This document shows positions 46,680 through 58,843 of a DNA stretch of 64,000 bases, one piece after another (position 1 is the stretch's first letter; the number at the start of each line of letters is the position of its first letter). The translations under genes and the position numbers were made by a program. The stretch comes from Proteles cristata cristata. Its lineage: Eukaryota > Chordata > Mammalia > Carnivora > Hyaenidae. Where the stretch lies: positions 434,001 to 498,000 of the forward strand of contig JAESUZ010001071.1 of the NCBI GenBank assembly GCA_017311185.1, read 5' to 3'. The notes under the pieces are model-generated. The model made no database searches. It was not told the DNA's origin and saw only the letters and a list, made by a program, of their open reading frames with translations.

Positions 46680-46896
46680 TTAAAAATTTTTTTCCAATGT
46701 TTATTTATTTTTGAGAGACAGAGACAGAGCTTGGTGGAAGAGGGGCAGAGAGAGAGGGAGACACAGAATCCAAAGGAAACTCCAGGCTTTGAGCTGTCAG
46801 CAGTGAGCCTGATGCGGGGCTCAAACTCATGAACCATGAAATCATGTCCTGAGCCAAAGTTGAACACTTAACCAACTGAGCCACCCAGGCGCCCCT
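46680..46896 (-). mobile_element. Carnivore tRNA-Lys SINE, antisense
   Basis: CCAATGTTTATTTATTTTTGAGAGAC tail, GAGCTGTCAGCAGTGAGCC, ACTGAGCCACCCAGGCGCCCC head. Duplication TGCTTTTCATTTCT on both sides (about 46665 and 46898). Confidence 0.95.
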
Positions 46897-48404
46897 TTGC
46901 TTTTCATTTCTATTAGTATCAATAACTAATGAAAACTTTTTAATGGAGAATAATTATTTTATGAATACTGTGAGGTAGAACCTAAAACAGGCAATGGAGC
47001 CAATTTCATTTGTAAAGCACTAGAGACTGACCCACTGTGTCTGTCCATGTTTGATGACATTTAATATATTCATATGGATTTTCTGTAAACCTCCTTCAGG
47101 TACTCTGTACTTTAAAGCATGTTTTTTCTTTTGATTCCATATAGCCAACTATGACACAAATTCTGTGATTTCTAATAATATATGCATCAAGAAAACTTTG
47201 GCAATAAAAATATTTATTATGTTGTAGCAGGAGGAATGAACATAAAATAATCTCAACTCAGTCATAACTGTACTCCCAGCCGAAGTGTGACAGTAAATCC
47301 AGAGATGAAATGAAAGATTAATTTGTGGAGATGGCAGTTTGGCAGGCACATATTACTGCCATATTGTTAGTTTTGCGGCACAGTGGGTTGCATTTTTTCT
47401 TTATGCCATTTATTCACATATATTTGCTTTAGTTTCCAAGTACAAGAGGGTTTTTTTTTCCCAACTGCATGTTATTAGGTGGTGCTATTTCATATCAGAT
47501 GTGGGTATGAATCAATTAGCAAACACTTCTCTTGATGGAGTGTAGATTACATATAGACAATCTTGAGCACTGATGCTAATGTAGCAGGCATCCAGGTCAG
47601 CCTTAAGGAGTGTACCTAATAAAGCAGTGCATCTAGTGGCCCTCAGGTGTCAATTTGCATGAAATGATTTACAGGAGAGAGGAAAGCTACTAGATTCAGC
47701 ATTGGTTATGATTGGGGGAAATAGGGAGCAAAGAAGAAAATGTGGTGCAAGTCTCCAGGCCTTTCCTCAAGGATTAACCATATGATGATAGTGGATGTAG
47801 TTAAAGAGGTGGTACTGCTTCACTTGAGGGTCAAAGACAGCAAAGGGAGACCTGAGAGGAGGAGCCACCCCTGACGGATGGGCAATGTTAAGAGATGGCA
47901 GCCTCAGTACCTGTGGGTCACTGTCAAGCAGGTATCAAAAGTGGAGGAGCAATGCTCTAGAGCCTGTGCAGCAGGGGGTAGAGTGCCAATGACAAAGGGT
48001 AAGAATGGAGGGAGTTACGTGAAAACTGCATGGTGACATTTTAACAGAAAATCTCCTAGGACACTCAGAAATCACTATTTGAGAATTTGAGTTATACACC
48101 AAGCTCTCTACTACTACACAGGAGGGGCACTGTGAAATTTGTTGCTAATGTGACCTCATTTGTACTCACAGCTGTTGAGGCCTGGGAAAGCAGACTTCTA
48201 CCTTCAAAGGGCTCCCCATGTAACGAGGATGACAGAATAATATAAATGAAAAGATAACATAATGCAAATGCTCCTTGAAAGACAGACAACAATTGCTCTG
48301 GGATCAGAAAAGAGAGATAAATATGAGCAAAGCTTCAAGGATGGGTTTCATTTTACATACAGCATGCAATAAATATTAAACATTAGAGACTTGGGAAGCC
48401 CCTG
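46897..48404. other. Unique DNA, GC-richer at 47.7-48.0 kb
   Basis: 47700-48010 is GC-richer (GAGGAGGAGCCACCCCTGACGG) but has no long frame or known repeat. Confidence 0.45.
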
Positions 48405-48575
48405 CATCCCATCCTCTCCCTCTGGGGTTCTGTAATCCATCTGCATATTCCCAGGGCATTGTGTATCATTATTGTTCTGAACTCTGAATGGTATTTGTGT
48501 ATTTCCTTATATAAATCCACACCGCAAACTCTGGCACATAAAGGATTGTCTTTATTGTTGGTGTCTAAATTTTTT
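48405..48575 (+). mobile_element. L2 3' end, sense
   Basis: A pyrimidine-rich CATCCTCTCCCTCTGGGG is followed by GTATTTCCTTATATAAATCC, CAAACTCTGGCACATAAAGGATTGTCTTTATTGTTGGTGTCT, in the order of an L2 3' end. Confidence 0.45.
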
Positions 48576-50439
48576 TTGTATTACATACTACCTATCATGT
48601 TAATTATAAATTATTAAAAATAATAAATGAATTCTCATAAAAGCAACTTAAACTTCACTGATTCTGACAGGTACAAGTCTACAGGTTATCACAGCCATAA
48701 CTAGTCTATCCAGAAATACTGATTGGCTGTGGCTGATCTTCAGATTTCAGATATTTGACCAAACCCTCCATTTGACAATTGAATTGGATAGCCTGAAATT
48801 CACAACCTCTTGATCCCAATAATTCACTACCTTATATCTATAGTCCAAAAAAACTTGGATAAATTTCTGTGACAGCAAATGTGAGGAGACAGAAGCCCTA
48901 ATCTGTACTTGTAGACCCCAAAGCTTCTTGACAAAAGACAGAGAGGCCCAGTTGTGTAATAGTGCTCTGTAAATTTCCTTTCAATGTTAAAATGCCCAAT
49001 TATTCTTCTACTTGAACGTACTTAATGCCTGGAATTGACATCAATGCTTTTATGAAAGTTCATCAGGAAAACTATTTTCTTTTTATTTTAAATAAATAAA
49101 TAAATCTTTAACATAGGCAAAAATCTCTCTACAAAGCTATTCATTCTCTTTTGTTACCTGTAGGCTCCTACCAGTGTATGCTTTCAAAACAACTTAAGTG
49201 TCCCAGAGTCATAAATCTAACCTTTGGGTCCACTAACTTCACATTCCCCTCCCCAGCAGTCATTACCCACTCAGACCTGCCAGAGCCCAACAGCACTTGC
49301 CTTCATTTATGGCAAAGTGAATGAAGTGAAAATAGGTGCTATTAACTAGTCTGGTCTGAACTTGAGAATCTAGAGACATAGGGTTGCAAAAGTAGAGAGA
49401 TTTATTGCAATCTTTTAATTTTCCTCTATTAGTTGGATACATAGGCAGTAGTTAAAGAAGACTGTATGTCTCCCAAAAAGGTACTTCAGTGTTCCAGATG
49501 TTAAAAAAAACATTTAGGTATTTGTCTTATGGACATCCAACTTTTAATTTTCCCAGCTCATAGCTTATTAAAAAAAAAAAAATGGCCCTGGTCTCATGCT
49601 TTCCCATTGAAGAATTTCAGAGAAATGGCCATGAGATGGCCATGTCTCATTTAATAAACTATTAGTCTAGCTCACATAATTTCAGTCAACTAAGTCTATT
49701 TCTGCTACATTTGTGCATAATAATAATGATTTTCTCATCTCTCCACTGGCTGCTTCCTGTTTTTCCTTTATATAAACTTTTTCTAATCTTTTTGGATGAT
49801 TAATATTGAATTGCAATAGTACTTAATTCAACCACAAGAACACATATGATACATTTAATTGTCACAAATGGCCATGATCTCTCTAATTTTAAATATAACA
49901 CACGTACAGTATGTCATCTTCAAGTGTGCTGAAGCACTGCCTTGGTATCAATTCAGCAGTAAGAGTTTCCTTCAGACTGGTTTTTCTATTCCAAACAATG
50001 GTGCTCATTGTTCCTTAGCAAGTTGAATCCAGGTGTTCCCAGGTAGAAATAAACAAATGTCTAGTATCCTTGACAAGCTCTTAGATTTACAAATTGTGTT
50101 CATTTCTTTAATTTGTCAGTATTAATGTCAGAAAGCATCTGCAGAATTTATAGAAATGACCCCCTTGAGTTTATCAAATATAAAACACTCAAAAAATGTC
50201 AAACCTTGTTTTAGGCAGTTGCTATCTGAATACTGGTGTTGGGAGGGAGGTCTGAAAAGGGAAGGTTGTTGGAATGATTAAGTAAGCTAAAGACAGGGAC
50301 CGTGTGAAGTAAGTGAAAACAGATGGGACTTATGGTTTAGTATTGCTCATTTTAAATGTCACTGCTGGTCAATGATTTGTTTCTGTATCACATAGTATTT
50401 ATTATTGATAACCAGTTAGAGATTTAGGTAACTCAAATC
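48576..50439. other. Unique DNA
   Basis: No gene or repeat recognised apart from AAAT and A runs (49087, 49569). Confidence 0.5.
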
Positions 50440-50690
50440 CCAGGAGAGGAGGAAAAGGACTGCATGTAAAAACTTGTGAAATCTGAACAAGGTCTGTTTT
50501 TGTGTTGATATATTGTACCAATGTCAATTTCCTGGCTTTGACAATGTATTGTATTTATGTAAGATCTTAACATAGGAGAAAACTGGGTGACCCATACACA
50601 GAAACTCTCTGTATTACCTGTGCAACTTCTTTTAAGTCTTAACATATTTCAAAATAACAAATATTTTAAAAAATAAAGAACACAGGTTAG
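50440..50690 (+). mobile_element. Old L1M-type 3' UTR
   Basis: The landmarks TGTGAAATCTGAACAAGGTCTG, TTGTACCAATGTCAATTTCCTGG, ATGTAAGATCTTAACATAGG, AACTCTCTGTATTACC and TTCAAAATAACAAA are in the order of an old L1 3' end, sense strand. Confidence 0.6.
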
Positions 50691-51869
50691 AAAAAAATGA
50701 TTCTCAGAGCAAGGTAGGGGTGACCAGTCTTTTAAACTTTGAAAACAATGAGCAACAGAAACTGGAGAAGAATTTAAGTGCCAACCTTCTTTTTTACCTT
50801 TCTTTTTTTTAGTCTTTCGAATGTTTTAGGTTCAAAAGAGCACTTGCATTTCATTAGCTATTGCCATCCCAGTAAGTAGTACCATATTTGACAACACTAC
50901 TAATAAGGAGTTGGGTCTTCTTAATCTAAAACACATCTTAATGTTTTTGATCTTTGTATCATTTTTTTACTGTGACTTAGGGCATGATTTGCCAGCGCTT
51001 TCAGAATTCTACATTCTTACCTAGTGGCAACAGGTCTTCATATTTGCCAAGGTCTTTCTTGAAAGCACTTGCTTTGCACTTGTAAGGGATTTGACAAAGG
51101 TGATAGGCTTACAGACTAAGATACTTTTGAATTAAGTTTGACAACTGCCAATCTTCACAATATCAAAATATTTTGTCATAAAATGTGTAGCTTGTTTCAG
51201 AAAGTTGGAGTGTTCCTTATTTCTAAAGTCAGTAAAATATGACAGATATTACCTCTTTCTCACATTTGCCCTGAACTGTGAACTCTTCCCACCTCCAATA
51301 CAAATACACAATCCTACATGAGACACACGCACACTTTGTGTGTCCTTTATAGTCCAAATTTTTAGATTAGAAGATATGTAACAAATGAGAAATAATTATC
51401 AGTTTCTTTATACTTGGGATGTGTGAAACAACGTATTGAGATTTTTCTAGATAACACTTCATAATTCTTTAAACCCATAATGTCATCTTCAGACACTCAA
51501 AGGGCAAGTTTTTCTCCCCAATGCACCTCTTAGGAGTATTTTGTAGTTTTCTTAGAATACAGATTTCTAGTTAGCTCTTTGGGTTGTTTTTATTTTGCTG
51601 TGAAATCCTCTCCTTTGCACTGCATTCAGAAATACTTCTTGAGCAGATAATATGCATTCTCTGCAGCTTCTGAGATGAGTAGACTGCAGCCCTGTCCTAT
51701 CCTACGAAACAATGAGATTTTCTATTATATTGCTAAGAAACTAAAAGCTAAAATCATAATACAGGATCTGTTTTGTTCATCTGAGAATTTTATCTTGTTC
51801 CCAAGAAAAATAATATCAACATTATCTGACATTTTTTTAATTCCATGACTTTTTTGAGGGCAAAGTGAT
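50691..51869. other. Unique AT-rich DNA
   Basis: No gene or repeat recognised. Confidence 0.5.
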
Positions 51870-52035
51870 TCTTTTGACTTAAATTTAATTTTCACAAAAA
51901 TTTGGGATAGTCACTTGAAAAATGACATAGTTGAGCACTAAGAGAGTATGATATGCCTTTTTTTATACAACAAGACAGTGCTGGAATCCAAAAAATGATT
52001 CAGATGTCTTTCAGCCCTGTGCTTCTACCACTAGG
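51870..52035 (+). mobile_element. MIR fragment, sense
   Basis: GATAGTCACTTGAAAAATGACATAG, then AAGACAGTGCTGGAATCCAA, and CCTGTGCTTCTACCACTAGGCTACA match the 3' half of a MIR. Confidence 0.5.
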
Positions 52036-55000
52036 CTACAGGCATTGCAAGCAGGCTGATGATGGATGCCTGTGCATTAGAACAATGGGACCGCTCTCCA
52101 GCAACTCATGCCACAGACCAAACATTCCTAATTAAGATGTTGTCATTTTACCTAAGGGAAAAGCTTTGGCCACATTCCAACATGCCCATAAATAAGAAGG
52201 ACTACTAGAAATATGAGAAAGAATAGTTTCAAGCAAAAGTATCCTTCCATGATTAAGAACATAATTCAACATACTACACAAACTGATTTATGGGTGCAGT
52301 GTACCAGGCTAGTTTGTAACCCAACGCTTGGTGCAGTGTACCTTCTACTGGCCAAATCTTGAAACTACATTTTTAAAGCTATAAAGCGAGTTCATGTATT
52401 CAAAGACTATCCCATTTTTTCCTCTAAAATTTATCATTTTATTCTAATGAAGATTTAGTGAAATTTTTATTCACATATACATCCTTTTATTTCTCAATGC
52501 CATCCTCCAACACACAAGTATATGAATACCCCATTCAATACTTGATTCCATCTTTTATTTTTAGTAAAAAATATATTCTTTGTACTCTTTTAGGAAAAGA
52601 TAAAAGAAAATCTTTTCAATATGAAATCCAAATGAATTCCCTTGGCTTCACTACAGATATGGCATTCCACATCTTGCCGCTTTGTGCACGTTTCCGGTCT
52701 TTAGCCTCTTTTAGCTGTCTACTTTTCCTTTATGTCCTGACAGGTTATAGACCAGCAATACCACACACTAACTTATTTCACTATACAATCAATAGAAAAT
52801 AAAACACTGACCCACTATGGAATTTTTTTGCCTAAAAAAATATCCAGATCACATTTTAAAATATGCAGAATATGAGCTGACTGGTCAGCTCCGTATTCAG
52901 GGCATTAAAAGAACATCTATGCCTTTTTCTTTTAGGAACACAATCCGATGGATGCCCTATTATTAAAGAAGATTCCTATGGAAATCTACAGCTGAAGAAA
53001 AAGAAGGGCTGAATTACTTCAAACTCGGAGTCCTGACCTTGTGCTTTCGAAACCTCCATAGGAATCCAGGCTCACAGTCCTAAATCAGATGAGTCTGACA
53101 GTCTTTGCTTCATTCCATATGGAGGGCAGAGCATCTCATGTGTGTCATAATGTTAGTACAACCAGAAATTCCCTTCAAAAGGAAGCCAGTGCCTTCGCCA
53201 CAGCCACTGTCAGTTAACTATGCATGCCTAATTACTCCTTTGCTGATTAGTAGCAAGAAAATCCCCGTCTGGACTGTGGAAATGTTTTTAATGTCAACAG
53301 TCACAGACAGTGGCTGCTTTGGTAAAATGAGCTACAATATTACCAGGCTGGGTACAGGCTCTACCAACAGGAGCAACAGACCTTTGGTAAAGATGTCCGG
53401 CCCCAGGAAGCTCTTTCCTTATCCTCTAATAGGTTGACACAATCCTCCAAACCTTCAGGAAGGTCTCGGCTATCCCATATAGGCATGTGTCCCTCTCAAC
53501 CTTGGAAGGGAAGGCTGAAATGCAGAACCTAGACATCTGTGCGTGATCCCTGGCTTGGGGTGCCAAGCCCCTCAGCTTCAATGCCTCTCCCTCTTCTATC
53601 TCTGCAGGGGATGGAGTGAAATAAGAAAGCCTTTACTTTTATTACTAGCTCTCTATTTGGCTTTTAAAAAATATGATTCTTTTTATGATGCATGGTACTT
53701 ATTCACTTTAGTTTGCCTCCTGTAAAATGATAAAATACATTAAGTCGCTCCATTCCCTTTGTTGTTTGAGCAATAACATTCCTTAGATTTCATGTGGCAG
53801 TTTCTAGGCATTTGTGATAGGGAAGAAAAATATTAACGATAATGAATAGAGATGTAAATCATTGTGGCTACGGCATCGTGACATTTGTTTTCCTTAAGTT
53901 CAAATCCACAAGTCTTCCAGAAACTGCAGCTCTGGAGCCATGAGTCAACTTTGCTCCCACTGAGTTGGGAAAAGGATTAAATATGTGAGAGACAGCCTGG
54001 AGTTGTTTTGAGAGTCTCAGTCTCTGTAAAAGAATTGGAAACTATTTACACCTGCTCCTACAACATGCAGGCTGCCACTGTCTTTGCCTGGGACAATGTG
54101 CCTTAACACTTTTGTAAGTTTCCATGGTAATTCAGAATGAAACATCATCTCTATCTTCCCAGTTGGTGGCAGAAACATTGTGGAATTATAACCTTGGTTA
54201 GGGAATGAGGAACAAGGCATGACGTTAGCGTAAGAATCTAGAGTTACACCCCTCCATTCTCTTTTGGTCTCCTAGTGAAATGATTATAGAAAGAAAACAA
54301 GACCTGTATTCTTATTGGAAGATGCTTAAATAACTACAAAATTAAAATGGGAGACACCTTCTCAGAACAAGTGAAGAAGATATCCAAAGATGATGTTTCA
54401 GAGTCTGTTAGGGTGAATATTGTCCTATTACAATATTTCTCCTTAGAAAGATAATCATTAGCCCATATTTTTTATTACTGCTATCCCAACATCTCTGGGT
54501 TCACAAGAGTGAGTATTTCATTAGAAAGGAATTTTTTTTTTTTTTTAAGATTTGTGAGGAAGGTAGCTACTCGAAAGCTTGGAAGAACACAAATCAATCC
54601 CAGAAGAACACTTTAATCTTTGCCAAAAAGGGAGGTAAAATAATCCCCCTGGTGGCATTTTCTGAGTTTTCATAGCTCTGAAATTCCTACAGGGGCTGAA
54701 GAAATCTTTGTTTTATTGCAGACAGATGGACTGGGAATGGCCAACAAAATCCATTAAAATCAATAGTTAGCAGAGACCGAGATGCCTTTGGCAGCATAAG
54801 TACTCTGCCAACAAAGTCAGCTAGAATAAGCCGTGCTCACCAAATTTTTTCCTCTAAGAAACTTGCTAGCTAAATCATAAGGCAGAATGCGGGAAAAGTC
54901 AGCTTAGATGTTAATGGAAAAGAAAAAAAAAAAAACACAATACTTGTCCTCTTAATACACAGTTAGGCTAAATGTATCTTAAAGCACAGATTAAAAGTTG

Positions 55001-55047
55001 ATAATGATGGGGAAACTATGCATGCATTGAGGCAGGGAGTGTAAGGG
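52036..55047. other. Repeat-free 3-kb stretch with exon-like signals
   Basis: This is the longest stretch without recognisable repeats. It has acceptor-like sites ending at 52935 and 53607, open frames at 52458-52802 and 53105-53437 (TTG start), and CTTTCCAGTC-free unique text elsewhere. It may contain conserved non-coding or exonic sequence. A GTGCAGTGTACC direct repeat occurs at 52294 and 52330. Confidence 0.4.
52936..53012 (+). other. Possible terminal exon with short open frame, unidentified
   Basis: A pyrimidine-rich tract (GCCTTTTTCTTTTAG, AG at 52934-52935) looks like a 3' splice site. Reading with two leading bases, the following frame is open for 24 codons (TQSDGCPIIKEDSYGNLQL then KKKKG) and stops at TGA 53010-53012. 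The composition is protein-like, with a basic tail, but no family is recognised and no other exon is seen nearby. The surrounding DNA (52.1-53.7 kb) lacks recognisable repeats. A second acceptor-like site (CTCTTCTATCTCTGCAG) ends at 53607. Confidence 0.2.
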
Positions 55048-55135
55048 CAATCTCCATACTTTCTAAAATTGCTTTTAAAAATAAAGGAACTGAAATCTCC
55101 ACAGCTTCTAAAATTGCTTTTAAAAATAAAGGCTA
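55048..55135. repeat. Tandem duplication, period 45 bp
   Basis: AATCTCC...TTCTAAAATTGCTTTTAAAAATAAAGG occurs twice, the second copy 45 bases after the first (TTCTAAAATTGC at 55061 and 55106). The 3' half is identical and the 5' half slightly changed. It lies directly before a SINE. Confidence 0.9.
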
Positions 55136-55139
55136 TTGC

Positions 55140-55345
55140 AAGGCATCTAGGTGGCTCAGTGGGTTGAGCATCCAACTCTTGATTTTGGCACAGGTCATGA
55201 TCCCAGGATCATGGGATCAACCTCATGTCAGGCTCTACAGAGAACACAGCCCCTGCTTGCAATTCTCTCTCTCCTGCTCCCTCTCTCTTCCACTCCCACT
55301 TTCTCTCTAAAATAAATAAAATAAAGGAAAAGAGAAGAGAAGAGA
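55140..55345 (+). mobile_element. Carnivore tRNA-Lys SINE, old
   Basis: AAGGCATCTAGGTGGCTCAG head, ATGGGATCAACCTCATGTCAGG (B-box lost), a CT-rich part and AAATAAATAAAATAAAGG tail running into a GA-rich stretch (55325-55440). Confidence 0.9.
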
Positions 55346-55440
55346 AGAAAGGAAATAAATATTATAAAGTCTACTGAAAGAAGGCAAGAGGGAAGGGAGG
55401 AAGGGAAGGAAGGACAAAGGAAGAAAGAGGCTACTTCTAG
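55325..55440. repeat. Purine-rich (GAAGA/GGAA) tract
   Basis: AAGAGAAGAGAAGAGAAGAAAGG then GGGAAGGGAGGAAGGGAAGG, growing out of the SINE tail at 55340. Confidence 0.8.
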
Positions 55441-56861
55441 CTGGCATATAAAGAGGTAAATGGGTTAAACAGAATGGCAAGAATATGGGCTTTTTTTCTA
55501 ATTTTACTGCTGAATTCCTACCTCCTCATTCCGAATGGGCAGATTCAAGGTTTACTCACCACTTTATGGTATCATGAATAAAATCTTGAATTGGGAATGA
55601 AGTTTGCATATTTAATTTAATACAGTTAGAAAACCAAAACAATTAAAACTTAAGAAAAGACTAACATGTTATTTGTATGGGCCTATTCAATGAATGATAA
55701 TATATTGTCTGTGTATATATTTATCAAGAACATTGACCTATTGATCTGGCCCCCAAAATTGCTACTGACAACCCAGAACACTTGGAGGCAGGATTATCCT
55801 GGGTCCTCTAGGGATGTACAAAAGAAATATTTATAATAAAGATACAACAGAAAACAGATAAAAGAAAATGGACAGAATGAATTAGATTTTATCCTTGTAA
55901 GGGCTGTTTATTTGATTAATATTCTTGATTGTTATGAATATAGGATTTATATGCAAAGACTTCCATAAATTATAATTCAAATGTAGACAAACCTTAGAGT
56001 GAAATGGGGATACCTAAAATAAATTTTCAAATATAATTTGCTAATGATAGTACATATTGCAGTTCTATTCAAATGTATTTTCTAGAACTATTTCTGAAAC
56101 TTAAAACCTATCTGAGTACATGAAAGCAAAATTATTTCATAAAATCTCCGTATTCATCTCTATACACTAAAAAAAAGTGGTTCCTTTATTACATGCTAAA
56201 GTAATCAGTATCTTAGCTCTATCCGTATTTTTATGAAAAAATCTTTTTAATATAGTCTTATATTTATTCTTTATCATAAAATTGCCTATAATTCACTTCA
56301 AAGTTTGTTTTATGGATAATAAATGTGTGATTCAAAAATACTCAACTGAGGATTTTTTACAGTGCATCATATTATAATATTTTTGAATTGAGAAAATGAT
56401 GTTTCAGGCTCTGGCATAATTAGTAAACTCAGACAAAATTTTGGTGAGTGGAGAATATTCTAATACCAGACTTTATACTGACATGTGTGACTACTTCACT
56501 GAAAATATTTTCACAGATACTGCTTTTTTTCATCTATTCATATTAATATATGTTAGTATTTCACTCAATTATGTTTACAGATACTGCTTTGCTTCTAGAA
56601 ATTTTTTAATTCCAGTTGCTTCTACTTAGGACTTAAAAAAATTTTTCATTGATTTTAGAAGTTTCAAAGCTATAGGACTTTTCAATGAAAAATAAATTTA
56701 TCCAATTAATAAAAGGAGCTCAAACTAATCTTTGTCTCTAGGTTGAGATAGTTGGAGAGTATTCACAGAACTTGTATATTAAATCTTATGTACAATATGT
56801 GCTCTTTAATTTATTTAGCTACACACTTGCTTCATAAAGATACTTGTCAATAACTTCCTGT
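55441..56861. other. Unique AT-rich DNA
   Basis: A near-direct repeat CACAGATACTGCTTT / TACAGATACTGCTTT lies near 56511 and 56575. No gene. Confidence 0.5.
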
Positions 56862-56876
56862 CTATATGCTTTTTTC

Positions 56877-57315
56877 TTTTTTAAATCTTTTAAATGTTTT
56901 ATTTATTTATTTATTTTTATTTCTAGGAGAGAGAGAGAGAGACAGCGTGAGCAGGGGAGGGTCAGAGAGAGAGGGAGTCACAGACAGAAACTGGATCCAG
57001 GCTCTGAGCTGGCAGTCAGCACAGAGCCCGACGCGGGGCTCGAACCCACGAACCGCGAGATCATGACCTAAGCAAAAGTCGGATGCTTAACCGACTAAGC
57101 CACCCAGGCGCCCCATGTTTTATTTATTTTTGAGAGAGAGATAGAGACAGCATGATTTGGGAGGGTCAGAAAGAGAGGAAGACACAGAATCTGAAGCAGG
57201 CTCCAGGCTCTGAGCTGTCAGCACAGAGCCCGATGCAGGGCTCTAACCCATGAACTGTGAGATCATAATGTGAGCCGAAGTCAGATGCTTAACTGACTGA
57301 GCCACCCAGGCACCC
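56877..57315 (-). mobile_element. Carnivore SINE, antisense, split by a younger SINE
   Basis: Parts 56877-56908 (T-rich tail) and 57115-57315 (ATGTTTTATTTATTTTTGAGAGAG through GAGCCACCCAGGCACCC). Perfect outer duplication CTATATGCTTTTTTC (56862-56876, 57316-57330). Confidence 0.93.
56909..57114 (-). mobile_element. Young carnivore SINE, TGCC subfamily, nested in older SINE
   Basis: TTTCTAGGAGAGAGAGAG, GAGCTGGCAGTCAGCACAGAGCC (reverse of CTGACTGCCAGCTC), CTCGAACCCACGAACCGCGAGATC, CACCCAGGCGCCCC head. Perfect duplication ATGTTTTATTTATTT (56894-56908, 57115-57129). Confidence 0.95.
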
Positions 57316-57736
57316 CTATATGCTTTTTTCAATAACTGCAATTTACTAAAAGCTTGAAAATCTGAAGCTTCTCTACTCTATTATTTGATTATTTTGATTA
57401 AAAATTTCCAATTTCTTTTGAACAATATCCTGAACAAAAACTGAAAGCTCTTCCTCTAAGATCAGGAACAAGACAAAAATGTCCTTTTTCATCACTTCTA
57501 TTCAACATAGTACTGGAAGTCCTAGCTAGAGCAGTCAAACAATTAAAAGAAAGAAAAGCCAAATTTTCTTACCAAAATTCAAATTGGTAAGAAAGAAGTA
57601 AAACTTTCACTATTAGCAGACATGATACTACATACAGAAAATCTTAAAGACTCCACCAAAAAACTACAAGAATAAATAAATTCAGTTCATTTCAGTCACA
57701 AGATACCAAATTAATACACAGAAATCTGTTACATTT

Positions 57737-57961
57737 ATTTTTTTAATTTTTTAATGTTTTTATTTACTTCTGAGAGACAGAGCGAAACAGCATGAGCAGG
57801 GGAGGGTCAGAGAGAGAGGGAGACACAGAATCTGAGGCAGGCTCCAGGCTCTGAGCTTGCTGTCAGTACGGAGCCTGATGCGGGGCTCGAAATCACAAGC
57901 TGTGAGATCATGACCTGAGCCGAAATCAGTCGCCCAACCAACTGAGCCACCCAGGCACCCC
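57737..57961 (-). mobile_element. Carnivore SINE, antisense, inside second L1
   Basis: TTTTAATGTTTTTATTTACTTCTGAGAG tail, GAGCTTGCTGTCAGTACGGAGCC (4-bp longer body), GAGCCACCCAGGCACCCC head. Perfect duplication CTGTTACATTT (57726-57736, 57962-57972). Confidence 0.95.
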
Positions 57962-58805
57962 CTGTTACATTTCTATACACTAAGAATGAAGTAGCAGAAA
58001 GAGAAATTAAGAGAGCAGTCCCATTGACAATTGCACCAAAAAGAATAAAATACCTAGAAATAAACATAACCAAAGTGAAAAGACCTGTACTCCAGCAACT
58101 CTAAATCACGGGTGAAAAAAACTGCTGATGATACAAATGGCAGACATTCTATGGTCATGGACTATAAGAACCTATATTGTTAAAACGTCCACACGCCTCA
58201 AAGTAATCTATGGATTAAATGAAATCCTTATTAAAACACCAACAATATTTTTCACAAAACTAGAATAAATTAAAACAAAATTTATATGGAACCACAAAAG
58301 ACCTCAAATAGCCACAGCAATTTTGAGAAAGAAAACTGATATATCTCAATCTCAGATTTTAAGATATACTATAAAGCATATACAATATAAAGATATACAA
58401 TGAGAAAAGACAGTCTCTTCACCAAATGTCACTGGGAAACTAAACAGTTACTTAAAAAAATAATGAAATTAGACCACTATCTTACACCATACACAAAAAT
58501 AAATTTGCAATGGATTAAGGACCTAAATATGAGACCTAAAACCATAAGACTCCTAGAAGAAAAGATGAGCAGTAATTTTATTTGACACTGGCCATAGAAA
58601 CTTTTTTCTAGCTATGTTTCCTCAAGCAAAGGAAATAAAAGCAAAATTAAACTACTGGAACTACATCAAAATAAAAAGCTTTTGCATAGCAAAGGAAACC
58701 ATCAACAAAACAAAAAAGCAATGTTCTGAATGGGAGAAGATATTTACAAATGATATATCTGATAAGAGGTTAATATCATAAATGTAGAAAGGACTTATAT
58801 GACTC

Positions 58806-58843
58806 AACACACACACACACAGACACACACACACACACACACA
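58806..58843. repeat. (CA)n microsatellite inside L1
   Basis: CA repeat with one interruption (CACAGACACAC) within the second L1's ORF2 region. It shifts the reading frame of the relic. Confidence 0.9.

Noticed and set aside
53105..53437. 110-codon frame as a gene
   Set aside because: Starts at TTG and shows no recognised domain.
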